From assembly GCF_932276165.1 (NCBI RefSeq), contig NC_063993.1, positions 1,126,001-1,190,000 of the forward strand: a DNA stretch of 64,000 bases, given 5' to 3'. Made by a program: the position numbers and the translations under genes. The notes under the pieces are model-generated. The model was given only the letters and a program-made list of their open reading frames with translations. It ran no database searches and was not told the DNA's origin. Positions 1-13,400 of this stretch are shown here, piece after piece; within the stretch, counting starts at the first letter, position 1, and each line of letters begins with the position of its first letter. Origin of the DNA: Plutella xylostella. Taxonomy: Eukaryota > Arthropoda > Insecta > Lepidoptera > Plutellidae.

Positions 1-3000
1 ATAAACATGGCGCGCACCGAGAGATCGGGCGGTTTAATAAATGATTAGCTATTTACGTAACGCGATACCGTATGTAGATCGCACCGATGCCGCCACGAGC
101 GGGGGCTACACTCGCTTCACAAAAAACAAACGAACGAGACCTGTCAAGAAATCGGTACCTTTATTACAACGAGATAGAGTCATGGTTAGCGCCGCATATC
201 TCCAAAACTTCCTCTTTCGTAACCTAGAGTGACCCCCCCCCTCGACTGTGATAACTTCTGTGTATAAATCATGCATTCTCATTTGCCCACAGCATTTTTT
301 GTGATCCCACTCGAACTCTCGTTGGTATTCAAGTCGTGCCTTAATAAGAGATACTTATTCGGTATTCGATAGTCAGATAGGTACTTCGTTTTCTGGTGGA
401 CTGCACATTGTCGGCCTTCCTAGAACTCCATCTTTATATTTGACTACTAAAATTCCAATAGCGATATACCTACTTCTTGCGATAACCCGACCAAAGTTAA
501 TAGTCCTTAAGATTTACTAAGTATTTTTTAGTTCCTATTTGTTGCCAATGTATATTATACCTAATTACCTATGTAAATAATAAATATAGGTACCTACATA
601 AGTAGTAGATAAACCTCGAATTAACTAAGTTAAACGGGACCACTCCAAACTGTGTCAACACAGACCGATGTAGTGAATCGGAAATCAGGAAGGTACGCGG
701 TCGGTTGTTAGCCGAAGGCGCGGCCCTGTCTTATCAAGGTGTATGAACCCTCGCAGCAATACGCGATGTGTTTACTGTAGCCAGCCCACTACCGTCTTTG
801 CTTTCAGGGGTCAGGCGCGAAATAAATGAAACCTAGGAGGTCACTTTAGATTAAGAAAAGCGAAATTTCGGAAAGCTGCTGAGGTAATTACGACTCCAAG
901 TCGTTGCGTGCCAGTTGTAATTTGATAGTATTTGTCAAGGTGGTGTAACCCCCCTTACAAGATTTTCGGTGGAACTGTGTGCCCAGGTTTTGTTAGTCCG
1001 CGCTCTGCCGCCCGTAAAAGTTATTTTGTGGCTTGTCTTCCCCGTAAAATACACTGAAACCGGCCAACTTTGTAGCCACCTGGACTTTACGGCGCAATGT
1101 TTGTTTTAAGATAATAAATTGGTATCTTGTGTACTTATACCTCCCGCTGGTTAAAACTGTTTAACTTTAAAAACTACAAGTTATTTAAAGATTTACTGAG
1201 AAATGTATTTTGATAAAAATAGCACAATTTCATCAGGAAGTGAAAATAAAGAAATAGAAATGGTTTTACGAATGCAGCTCCATTCCACGTTGCAGTGCAC
1301 AAATACGTGAATATATCGATACGTGTGCAAATTGTAACTATGCGCATTTCCTGCTTTAGCATCGAATAACAAATACAATTGAATCTTTGTCGATCTTTCA
1401 TGTTTTTCTATCCAATTTCACGGAGGGAAAGCAATAACGAACGTATGCATAATTAAATTAGATACAATGGCAGCAGAATAAACAAATAATTCGGTATTCC
1501 AGAGAGCTCCGCGCAGCCGGTCACCTTAAATTTTAATGATTCGGGACCCCAAATTAATTCTAGCGACTTGACTTTGCTCGGGTGTGATTACGCTATTAAG
1601 CTGTTATCTTTTTGGCACACAGTTTATTTATTCCTCGTTACTGTAAATAGATATTTATCATCTAAATGCTGGAATAATTTACCTCCACCAATTAGACGAG
1701 CTAAAACCAAAAGTTCTTTTAAATATCTTCTTAAAAAATACCTTCTATCCCTTCAAAAACTTTGTAATACGTCACATTCCGCAACATATGCCAAGTCATA
1801 TTTATTATTTTGAATTTGCTTGTACCCCGTCTAAAACTGTCGTTTAATAATTTGTAAACTGTATGTCTATTTATTTTTATATTGTTGTTATGCATTACTA
1901 TTCTTTTGGTATCTTACTTAACTGTGTGTGTTTACCTAGTTGTGTTAAGCCATCCTGTTTATTCTAAAATATAAATTAAGTATTATAATATTTTTTTTTA
2001 CACTGCACCGAGCACGACTCGCGGCCACCTGATGAAAATCAGCGTCACAGGCTTCTGTGACATTATGTTGAGACGGTGACCATTTTGTTTGAGACACTTT
2101 GTAACCTAGTGTATTTTTTTTTATTTGTTTTGTTTATATGTTTTGTGTCTTGGACGAAATAAATGCCTTTTTCTTTCTTTCTTAAATATAAACTCGACAA
2201 AGATAAAAAATATGGATTGGCTACGGTGAACAAATTTCTTGATAAGAAGTCTATTAATTCATACTTGGAAGTTACGTTGGTATAAATTTTATCAAAGAAA
2301 GCTCAATGACCCTCTACTAGAATTTTCCTTCCGAATACGAAATCAGTTTTTTAATTAAATCAATTTACAGCCATGGCTTTGCTGTTAGTACCTTCTAGAG
2401 TTTTGTATTCAGGGAGTGAACAAAATTGCCGAATATTTCAGGCTTCAATGTTTAATGTGAGACGATATTGGAAACTAATAACATGAATTATTAACGGTAT
2501 CCATTTTAAGTGTAAATAATAGATTAATGGGGGTATTCTAGCGGGGCAAGAGTAGCTCAGTAGTTTGTGTTTGGTTAGAGATAGTTCCTATGTCTGGTCC
2601 CAGAGAGGGTAGGCGCGTAGATACATTGCATCTCTAAAGTAAAAATATTTGATGTAAGTAATGTATAGTAATAGTATCGTTAATAGTGTAACCATAGTGT
2701 AACAAAAGAAGTCGAGATATATTCTAATATTCATTCATACTCGTGGTAGATAGGAGTCACACAGATTGCAATTATTTTTTATTGAAAGTTATTTTCTGCT
2801 CTTTTCAAGTATTATGTCAGCTTATACATTTGTTGTTAGATTTTTCATGTAAACAAAAATACTTTTTCGCAACATAGAAATCCTATTAAAGCTTATCGTA
2901 AGTAGCAATAATACTTTTTCAGTAAGTAATGTTTTATTAGTACAACACTTACAAAACTTGTCGGCTGTCTTATCTATCGCGTAAAAATAACGACACTCAC

Positions 3001-4385
3001 CCGAAAGAATAACAGAAAACGGGATGGAAGAAAATAAAATACTGCAGCGTCAATACAAATAATACCTTCACAATACATTAAGGATAGGTCCTCCAGACGA
3101 CAAGAGGACATGGTGACATTGACAGTGCTCCTAGGGGACTTCCCCTGTCAGGAAACTACATAAGTACTTGTGGATAAGTCCAGTCGGAAAGCCTCTCTAT
3201 TTGAACAAGCTATTCTTTTAAAAAAGTATTTCTCATCTCGCAACTTTCAGCTTGCAATTAATTAAACAACTTTAATCACAAAATGGCCATCTCCAACCCT
3301 TTTCAGGTTTTAGTATTAAAAGCGTTTTCTTAATTCGTGATGCGAATGAATTTGTTGCTCTCAGTCTAATTAAATCAGCGAGACTGTAAAAATGACCGTT
3401 TCTAGGTGACTAGTCGCGAAAATGTTCCGCCTCAATTGTTTGACTGGAGTGCTTAATTGCCGTCAAGTTTGCTTACTCATTTCTGAACGAACACTTTAGT
3501 GAACGTGTTGAAATGAAAGAGGTCGCTCTTAGCGAGGTGTCCATGACATTGAATGATTCGAGCGCGGAGATTATACAGGTGCCCTCCACAAAAGAAGTGG
3601 GGCGCTATTAAAAAGACTCTTGAAAGCGCTACTTAGCCCCACGGCCGGTGTCTGTTGACCAATTTGACTATGCAGGGGGAAAAATATTATGTTCTTGTGT
3701 ATAGCTTTTGTCCGTAAGCTTTGCTTTCCGGTATGTTTTTCCCGTGAGCATTCCGGGATAAACAAATCTATGTCATTCTCCACTCCAAGCTCCAGGCTAC
3801 AAATCCAAAATCACGTAAAATGTATGTGACATGAAAGTAAAAAAAAACTTGTTAGTGCATTTAAACCTACTTTGATAAAATGAAATTCTCAATACTAAAA
3901 TAGCTTTGACTTTGTGTTTATTACATGTATGCCTTGGTATCTAGGACTAGCTATTTGGGTTAGTGAGGAATATGACATAAAACTAGTTATGATAGTGGTC
4001 GACCTCTGGCCTGCAATCTGCAGTATACTCCTGAGAAGTATACTGCAGAAACCTAGCTATAGGTAGGTCGGTGGACTGTAGTTTAAGTTTGTCCTACACT
4101 TCAGGATGTCCTCTCCATTCCATCCACTTATTTAATGTAATTTGCAGTCTCAGAAGTTAGTTCAATGGTACTTAAAGAGAAGTTTGGAGATCTTACCTGC
4201 CGGCTCTAGTTGAAAGACACGCGATTTAATTGAATGAGAATACTGAAAGGCCGTTGTAAGTTGAATGGAACACAATAACTTTTATAGAGGTACTCGGAAA
4301 ATCTATACGCCAACCATTTGTTATCACAGTGTTCCCGCTAATCTACCATGGACTCTGTAAAAATCCTTTCTTCAATAATTTTCAG
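1..4385. other. Upstream non-coding region or 5' intron of ft
   Basis: Apart from the LINE remnant (1560-2186) I see no coding sequence, RNA gene or recognisable promoter. The acceptor-like AGs at 4385 and 4427 suggest that the right part is an intron of the ft leader and that the transcription start lies further upstream. The small open frames here have no recognisable product. Confidence 0.55.
1560..2186 (+). mobile_element. LINE 3' remnant upstream of ft
   Basis: The frame at 1568-1813 ends SSKCWNNLPPPIRRAKTKSS then FKYLLKKYLL, the C-terminal signature of CR1/Jockey-type reverse transcriptases (WNxLPxxIRxAxSxxxFKxxLKKYL). The 3' UTR-like DNA contains CACGACTCGCGGCCACCTGA and ends AATAAATGCCTTTTTCTTTC plus a T-rich tail at about 2186. 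Confidence 0.7.
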
Positions 4386-4442
4386 GCATCTTCAGTGTCA
4401 TGTAGTATAAATGTGTAATTATTCCAGAGTGGCGGCCTCAGC
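4386..4442 (+). promoter_or_regulatory. Probable 5' UTR segment with two acceptor sites and short upstream ATGs
   Basis: Two possible 3' splice sites precede the start codon: TTTTCAG ending at 4385 and TTATTCCAG ending at 4427, so the leader is probably spliced to an unseen 5' exon. If the first is used, the leader contains a start-stop ATGTAG at 4400 and a second ATG at about 4411 that overlaps the real start out of frame; the second acceptor removes both. The chosen ATG at 4443 has A at -3 and opens a signal peptide. No promoter was recognised. Confidence 0.4.
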
Positions 4443-7400
4443 ATGCTGGGCGCGTGGCTCGCGCTGGCAGCGGTGGCGTGCGCGCAGGCGGGCCCCGGCC
4501 CCCCCGGCCCCCTCACCCCCCTCGAGCCGCTGCACTTCGAGTACCCGCTGTACAACCTGACCGTGCCCGAGAACAGCCCCGCGCGCACCGCGGCCGCCGC
4601 CCCGCCCGGCGCGCCCGCGCCCGCCCTGCGCCGCCCGCCCGGCACGCGCCTGCGCTTCCGCATCCGCCACGGCGACAAGGACAAGCTGTTCAAGGTGGAG
4701 GAGCGCTGCGTGGGCGAGCTCTGCTTCGCCGTGCTGCGGACGCGCGCCGGCCACGACGTGCTCAACCGCGAGCGCCGCGACCGCTACCGGCTGCAGCTGC
4801 GCGCCACCGCCGCCGGGTCCGCCGGCCGCCGCGACGCCGACACCGAGCTCGACCTCACCGTCACCGACGTCAACGACCTGTCGCCGCTGTTCTACCCCAC
4901 GGAGTACGAGGTGACGGCGCGCGAGGACCTGCCCGCCGCCGCCAGCGTGGCGCGCGTGGCCGCGGACGACGCCGACCTCGGCCGCGCCGGCCAGATCTAC
5001 TACAGCCTGGCCGAGCCTAGCGACCAGTTCGCCGTGCACCCCACCAGCGGGGTGGTGTGGCTCACGCGGCCGCTGCGCCACGCCGAGCGCGCGCGGCACG
5101 AGCTGGGCGTGCTGGCGCAGGACCGCGCGGCGCTGCTGGCGCGCGGGGCGGCGGCGCCGGCGGCCCGCGCGCGCCTAACCGTGCACGTGGCGCGGGCCAA
5201 CCTGCACGCGCCCGAGCTGAGCGTGCAACACCTGCCCGAGCTACCCGGCGCGCCCGCCGGCCTGTACGCCGTGCTCACCGCCACGGACCGCGACGAGGGC
5301 GAGGCGGGCCGCGTGGCCGCCGTGGACATCGTGGACGGCGACCCGCACGGGCACTTCCGCGTGCGCGCGCTGCCGCAGCCGGGCCGCTGGGCCGTGCTGC
5401 TGCACGCGCTGCGGGACCCGCTGGCCGCGCCGCCGGAGTACAACCTCACCATCCGCGCGCGCGACGCCGGCCGCCCCCCGCGCGCCGCCTACCTGGCCCT
5501 GCCCGCGCGCCCCGCGCCCCGCGCCGCCGCCGCGCCCGTGTTCAGCAAGCAGCTGTACGAGGTGGCCGTGCCGGAGACGGCGCCGCCGCACACGCCGCTC
5601 GTGCGCCTGAAGGTGGCGGAGCGCGCGGGGGCGGGGGCGGGGGCGGGGGCGGCGCGCACGTCCATCGAGATCGTGGGCGGCAACGAGGGCGGCGAGTTCC
5701 TGGTGCACGCGGAGTCGGGCGTGCTGTACACGGCGGTGCGGCTGGACGCGGAGCGCCGCGCCGCCTACACGCTGACCGTGGCCGCCGTGGACCAGGGCGC
5801 CGCCGCCGCGCGCGACCAGAGCTCCGCCAAGGTGCAGGTCACCGTGCTGGACGCCAACGACAATGACCCGGTGTTCGACCCCCCGGCGCTGGAGGTCACC
5901 GTGCGCGAGAACGAGCCGGCGGGCGCCCTGGTGGCGCGGGCCGCGGCGCGCGACGCCGACTCCGGCGAGGCCGCCTACCTGTCCTACAGCCTGGCCGACC
6001 TCACGCCCGTGCCCTTCACCGTGGAGCACTTCACGGGCGCCGTGCGCACCGCGCGCCGCCTGGACTACGAGAGCATGCGGCGCGTGTGGCGCCTGCGCGT
6101 GCGCGCCAGCGACTGGGGGCAGCCGCACCGCCGCCAGGCCGAGCTGGCGCTCACCGTGCGCGTGCTGGACGTCAACGACAACCGGCCGCAGTGGGAGCGC
6201 GCGGCGTGCGCCGGCCCCCTCCCCCGCCGCACCCCCCCGGGCTCCCCGCTGGCCACGCTGTCGGCGCTGGACCCGGACGCGGGCGACGTGGTGTCGTACC
6301 GGCTGGCGGGCGGCAACGACGACGGCTGCTTCGCGCTGGACGCGGCGTCGGGCGCGCTGAGCCTGGCCTGCGACCTGCGCGACGCGCGCGCCGACACGCG
6401 CGTGCTCAACGTCACCGCCACGGACGGCACGCACTTCGCGGACGCCACCACGGTCACCTTCCACCTGACGGCGGGCGGCGGCGGCGCGCTGGAGTGCCGC
6501 GACACGGGCGCCGCGCGCCGCCTCGCGGAGCTGCTGGCGGCCGCGGCGCGCGCCAACCAGCCGCCCGACCCCGCCGACGAGTTCCCCGCGCTGCCCTCGC
6601 GCTACGGGGACAACCTGCACTCGCCCGAGTTCGTCGACTTCCCCGTCGAGGTCAAGGTCAACGAGTCGGTGGCGCTGGGCACCACGCTCGTCACTCTCAA
6701 GGCGCGCGACCGAGACCTCGGCTACAACGGGCTGCTGGTGTTCGCGATCTCGGACGGCGACTACGACTCTGCGTTCCGCGTGGACCCCAGCTCCGGCGCG
6801 CTGCAGCTGATCGGCTACCTGGACCGCGAGCGCGAGGCGGAGTACTTCCTGAACGTGACGGTGTGGGACCAGGGGGCGCCGCCGCGCGCCGCCTCGCGCC
6901 TGCTGCCCGTCACCGTGCTCGACGTCAACGACAACAAGCCCGTGTTCGCGCGATCACTCGCCAGTCTACGCGTCACCGAGAACGCACTCAACGGTACAGC
7001 GGTATTCCATGCGCATGCAACAGACGCCGACGCCGGGATATTCTCCGAGATCACCTACAGCGTCTCTGGGGCAGACGCAGGCGAATTCTGCATCGAACCC
7101 AAGGAAGGGACGCTGCTAGTCTGCGCACCGCTAGACCGAGAGAGAAGGGAGCTGTACGAGCTTACAATCACGGCGACTGACGGTGGAGGGTTAAGGAGTG
7201 AAGCTATAGTGAGAGTTACAGTGGATGACATCAACGACGTGGTCCCGCACTTCGCGCTGCCGGGATACAACGCGAGGATACGAGAGGATGTTCCAATAGG
7301 TACGGTGGTGGCGGTGGTGGAGGCCATCGACCCGGACCTGGGCGCCGGCGGCGTGCTGACCTACTCGTTGCCCGACCAGTCCAGCGACGACGTCGTGTTC

Positions 7401-7463
7401 ACGATCGACGAGTCGTCCGGGACGCTGCGAACAGCTAAATTTCTCGACTACGAGGAACGACAG
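4443..7463 (+). CDS. ft: ft exon 1: signal peptide, cadherin repeats 1-8 and most of 9
   Basis: Opens with ATG (A at -3) and a hydrophobic signal peptide, MLGAWLALAAVACAQA. Residues 1-1007. Canonical linker motifs include DVNDLSPLF, DANDNDPVF, DVNDNRPQW, DVNDNKPVF and DINDVVPHF; repeats 2, 3 and 6 end in degenerate linkers. Repeat 6 is followed by a long Ala-rich insert before EF(V)DFPVEV. Donor CAG/GTAAAT, phase 0. An intronless 3-kb stretch is unusual beside the many small downstream exons. Third codon positions are almost all G/C until about 6945, then drop. A (GGGGGC)n run at about 5627-5651 encodes Ala-Gly repeats. Confidence 0.93.
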
Positions 7464-10400
7464 GTAAATCACCCGTTCTAGTTAAAACTTCTGACTCGAT
7501 GATTCGCTTTGTAGATTGTATTTTTTGTCGAATAAACCCGCCATTTCGGTTTCAAAAGAAATATAGGTCGAGTGCGAATAGAACTCGCGTTCGCTGCGGC
7601 GTTTATTCGTGTATTTTTTTTACTATAAAAACTGATCCTCGGTCAACGGAAACTAGATTACAACATAAACGACTGTCGGCGGAACGGACGTAGTTCAATA
7701 AAACACATCGGCATGCTCCGCCATATCTGTGAATTGCATCAATTTGAATATTTCCTGGTAGTAAAAAGTGTATTTCCTTGCTCTTATAGCACTCGCTCAA
7801 AGTCGGGATACGTACCTACCGACTAGCCGTGACTTGAAGACAAAAGACTCAGTGATTCAGTGTCGTTTTGCAAGCGAAACATGTCATTCGGCTTCATCGC
7901 TTTCAGCGTTTGCTCACACTAGGTTAAGTTTTCCCGTACTGATTCTGGGACAATAATCCGTTGTGAACTTTTAAAGATCCCTACATGATACATAGGTATT
8001 CCAGACAAAACGCAAAAAGCTCCTTTTCTTCATACTATGTAGTGATAGTAATTTCCTCAATTTCCGCAGGTGTACGGCATCCTAGTCCGCGCGACAGACG
8101 GCGGTCTCCCAGCTCTATGGGCAGAAGCCACCCTCATAGTGGAGGTCCTGGACGTGGATGAGAACCAGCACGACCCCCAGTTCGCGGACTTCGTTCTAGA
8201 AGCTTCGGTCCCTGAGGATGCGCCGCGCGGGACCAGTGTCATCACTGCTGCGGCTAAGGTTAGTGTTTCAACAGTTCTATTGGGTTTAGTTTTAGATGTA
8301 TATGATGGATGAAAAAGTTGAATTCAGAGATAAAACATTACCCTCCTCCTTCGGCAGTCGGGTAAAAAGTATCCTATGAGATATTCCTTAAAACAGAGGT
8401 GACGAATTACCGACCCATTTCTCTTTTACCAGCTGTGTCTAAAATATTAGAAAAAATCATAAACAACAGATTAATGCAATTTCTAAACAAAAACTCTTTT
8501 TTATCTAGAACACAATTTGGTTTTAGGCCTAAGTTATCAGCGGCAGATGCTGTACATGAGTTAACTGACTACTTAGCTCAAAATCTGGATAAAGGTAATC
8601 AGACAATAGGGATATTCTTAGATCTTTCCAAAGCCTTCGATACAGTATCTATCCCGATTTTATTACATAAACTCGAAATGTTAGGTATAAGAGGTACCCA
8701 GCTGAAACTATTTGAAAATTATCTGACCGAGCGCACTCAGTGCGTGAAGGCAATGTCGTCAGCTCTGATCAGGAAAATACCGGTTTTGGAGTTCCTCAAG
8801 GAAGTATTCTGGGCCCTACTTTATTTCTAATATATATAAACGATCTTTGCAACCTTAAACTAGAAAACGGCATTATTCTGTCGTACGCTGATGACACTGC
8901 TCTACTTTTTTCTGCTAACGCGGAAAACAAAAATCTAGTTTACGATTATGCACAAAGAGGTTTCAATATTGTTAACCGCTGGCTTCAGCATCACCTACTT
9001 ACACTTAATGCCGAGAAAACAAACTTTATTGAATTTTCAAAACAAAAACCCAAATCACAATTACATATTCCAAACGTATACGCTCACTATTGTAAATCCC
9101 TGGGCTATCCCTGCACCTGTCCTACAATTACTAACACAAACAAAACTAAATATCTGGGTATTATCATCGACGAAACTCTATCATTCAAGCAACATATAGA
9201 AGCTCTAAGCAGCAGAGTTCGTAAATTAATATTTGTATTTAAAAAGCTTCGTTTTATATCAGATTCCAAAATTATCAGACAAGTCTACTTTGCGCTGTGC
9301 CAATCAGTATTAACATACTGTATCACTTCGTGGGGTGGCTCGGCTAAAACCTTATTATTGAGGATCGAAAGAGCTCAAAGAGCAGTTCTTAAAGTCTCAA
9401 CATTTCGCCCTTTCCGTTATCCGACGAAACTTCTATATGAATCATGCAAAGTACTAACAGTCCGCCAGTTATTTATTTCAAGTACAGTTTTAAAACAGCA
9501 CACGGCACTTCCCTACAGCCCAGAATTAACAAACAAAAGGAGAGTAGATAAAGTTTGCACAATAAAAACAACCAAACATGCGTTAACATCTAGGTTTTAC
9601 TTGTTCTTGGGACCTATCCTTTACAATAGGTTAAATGCTAAATTGGTCCTTTACCCGTTAACTTACACCAAATGTAAGAACGTTCTCCAGAAATCTCTAC
9701 AAGAGATGTCCTACGAAGATACAGAGAACTTATTAACTATTGTCAACTGAGAATTGTTACCGTTTAATTTAACTTATTATTATTAATGTATAACTAAACA
9801 ATACTTTTAACCTTTATAATTACCTACACCTAACATAAATTGCCTTGTTTATAATAAATCTAACATAAAACATTTAGAAAGTAAGATTACTTAATATTTT
9901 CTGTTCTAAGGTTATTTAATTTAGATTCTAAAATTGTTTAATTTAGAGCTTTTCCATCTGAAATACAGGAAAAACTCTGTTATTTCCTAGTTCAGATCAG
10001 CATTTTAAACTACCTTTAGCATTAAGAGTTGACCTATTATTGTAAATAACATTTAGCATTAAGTATTTTTCTGAATAAATATTCTATTCTATTCTATTCT
10101 ATTATTCCAAAGTGTAAGCTTTTTTTTTTTTTTTTTTTTTAATCCGTTTAGTAGTTTTGTGTGAAAGAGTAACACCAATTACCATACCGTACAAACTTTC
10201 GCGTTTATATTTTAAGTCAACTTACATTTGCTGTACTTAGGTACAGGGACACCAGTAACTGTGTCAGAATGAAAAACTCTTTGTGTTTGAAAATAATTTC
10301 TTGTGAGATATACCTTATAAATAAGTAAGGAAGTACATAATACTCGTAAATAATATGTAAATGCAAAGTGGTTTGTCAAATGCTCGTAAATTACTTTAGG

Positions 10401-13400
10401 TTTTGGTTGGGGTCCCTCAAGTAAGTTATTATGTACACTCCTCTAACTAGGGACCCCCCCCCGTGTCTGGTAGGATATCCGGATGTGAACTGTCTGACAC
10501 AGACACGTTACATAGCTCACCTTAATAGGATGAAATTTACAATTTATTTGATAGCACTTATCGTTTAGTCCTTTTTAATAAAATAAGGCCGATTATTAGT
10601 ATTTATTTATTTATTTGATACTTTATTGCACAAATATGAAATATAAGTGTACAAACAATATAGTATTATTACATAACATTATATTTAATTCATTAAAGTA
10701 TATTAAATTAGTTATTGTAACGATTAATTATTATCAAAACGACAACGTTCACACACTCGATTTTCAAAGTCTGAAAAAAGATGATTATAAATTGGGTATA
10801 ATCCACTTTATGGTTTGTTAAGAAATATTAACTTTCGTCTTCGCTCGCACTCCATCCTATTGACAGCTTGATCGATCATTATGAATGATTTCCATACTTT
10901 TGGGTATGATTATGTTATAAGTAAATGTAAGTATTATTAGTTCGAAATAATATTGATACTTACCGCAGACTTACGACTTCCGAGTGAACGATAGGTGAAA
11001 ATTTAGCCAAAGGAAATTTTGTAATGAGCTATCTCAAATTTTGTCAGGATCAAATTTAAGATCTGTTCCTTAACAATTAGGTCTACAATCTATTATGTAG
11101 TTATTTATATGTCTACTATATCTATAGATAGATAATGGAAAATTGGCTTTGCTCTCGGCTCGAAGACTTTATCAAAGATAGTAGTGCTCCGCTAAACCGC
11201 AACGGATATTAAATAATTATCACCCATTTTACTTGAATTAACACACTACCGCAGTAGGTATCTATTATCTGTAGTTACTCAAGCACACATGTTTATCTAA
11301 TTTACTTATTCAAACAGAAAACTAGAGTAGTATTTGTATATTTATTAGGTACACACGTCATACTATAATAGAATAATTATACCAATTCTCATTTGATTTG
11401 GCAGTATAATAATTGTCTTCATTAAAATATTCATTAATTTACTGCATGCTTATTGTGCATGTTAAATGTTATTATGAATATTTGATGATAAATTGAAGTG
11501 AAATTTTAAATAATTTAATATGCTGTTGCGCTGTGATTGTTTTCACCTATGTTGAAAAGCTTTACTGCAACTCTAATACAATCATTGCATCTGCATTGTA
11601 TTGTTCCGTGTCAGGCTGTTATGTGCCGTAACAAGTTTACGTGTTTAAATGTCTGTTTGTAAACCGTTTAATTGTTCATAGTTTTTTATCTATTGCCGTT
11701 TTGCCTGTTGCTTTGTACAGGCAATCTCAAGTCACTCACAACACAGTCATCCAAGTAATCAATGAAAGTTGATGTTATACTAAAGTAATGTTTGTCCACA
11801 GGATGCCGACCCGCCGGGCCGCGACTCCCGGCTCATCTACTACGTGGTCGGAGGCAGCGGCATGGGGTACTTCTCCGTCGATGATGCAGGTACGTCTTAG
11901 ACAATATCTCTAATGTACGTACAACATGGTGAAAACAAGCTTGACCTCTCTCTGGTAGCATTGTTAGTCTGTAATCTAGTTCTTGTTATTCATAGCGTGT
12001 CGTTGACTACAGGGATGACATAATGTGGTAGTGCGTGAAAGGAGTCTCCCAGAATGACGTCACCTACTCCTTATTTATAAGCGTCTGGTGTGCGTATCCG
12101 ACGCTAGCCTGAGTCGCCAATCATTTGACAAACCATCTAGCTTCTATCTAGATTGTGTTTGTCACCAACACGATAAGAAGAATGGTGAAAGGGTTAGCCA
12201 GCAATATATATAGTGCAGTCGCGGACTGCCCTGGGTGTACCGGAAGTAGCCGATACTTCACTCAAGGCGGCTCCTTAAGACCACCCCAGTTTTATCAGTT
12301 ATGTTATGTATTGGTAGTGTTAAACTGGCTAACTCTGATGGAACATTTGCGCGGGGGCTTAACTCCTGTCCTAAGTTAAGTCACCGTATAAATGACGTAG
12401 CTCAATGATTCCATCCCTTCAAGTACATCGTTTATTTAAGAACGTGACAAAGTATGTTTATCTTCGGGTTATCCGGTGTACGGGGTAGCCATTGAGTCAT
12501 GTCATGAGCGGTTTATGTATCGGAAGCACTGTGTCAACATCGTCTGAAAAAGATTTCGCTTCAGAAATTTCGGTATTAAAAGTATCGTGTGTCCCGATCC
12601 ATCTTACTGCAGTATCGCGTGGCCTAGACCCTAAATCAAACTTAGTTGGAAACTAGGCTAGCCGCTGCCCAGTTGTCGTAGAGGCTTAAATATACGGACC
12701 CGTAAGATAGATTTAATTTTACGTACGTCCATTTTGAATCATGTAGAGAGATGGATAATTGAATTACATTATCACGATGAAAATTGTATGTTTAAATAGT
12801 TATTACATTGCACGCTATTCGTTATTATTAGCCTGCCATAACGGCTACCAACTATGTAACAAAAATTTAAAATAATGGGTAGTTATTTTAAAGTACCTAC
12901 CTAATAAATTAGTAGAACCTTGAATTCGATATTATTTCTGTGCTAATGCTACGTACTTAAAATACCTGATGATGCCATTTTGTACATTCTATTCTCTGTG
13001 GGGGTGTATGTACCTGCACCTGGCTCTCTCGAGTGGAACCGTTGTGCATATCATCAAGGTCTAAACTGCCTTCCTAAGCTTGGACCATTTCCCACCACGC
13101 TGGTCCACTGCGGGTTGGTGGGTTCACATATCTAGATTGTGCTAAATCTAGATAAGCAGGTTCCCTCACGATGTTTTCCTTCACCGTAAGAGCGATGGTA
13201 TACATTGTACTTAAATTCAAAGAACTCAATGGTACATGTCAGCGCCGGGATTCGAACCCGCATCTCTGGCGTGAGAAGAGGGCGCTTAACCGACTGAGCT
13301 ACCACCGCTCCCTTTGTACTCTCACCTTTTGCAATTTTAACGAATACAAAATATTCAATTTATTTTCATTGGCGCCATCCAAGCTAGCTGTTATGACAGC

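Larger units (their letters stand above)
8259..11801 (+). other. Intron 2 of ft, with LINE insertion
   Basis: Holds the CR1-like LINE at about 8390-10104, a 20-nt T run near 10121, and a reversed LINE tail (ATTTATTTATTTATTTGATA then TTTATTGCACAAATATG) from about 10600. The remaining AT-rich DNA shows nothing I can name. Confidence 0.65.

Noticed and set aside
4382..6620. Long minus-strand frames (up to 459 codons) opposite exon 1
   Set aside because: Shadow frames caused by extreme GC content; the + strand encodes continuous cadherin repeats with conserved linkers.
4454..7180. Arg/Ala/Pro-rich + strand frames inside exon 1
   Set aside because: Out-of-frame readings of the GC-rich exon; no domain, and they overlap the true cadherin frame.
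13230..13311. Possible minus-strand tRNA (GTTCGAATCCC box)
   Set aside because: Head of SINE family B, with a second copy at 47852-48180 and a third, headless split copy at 49922-50379.
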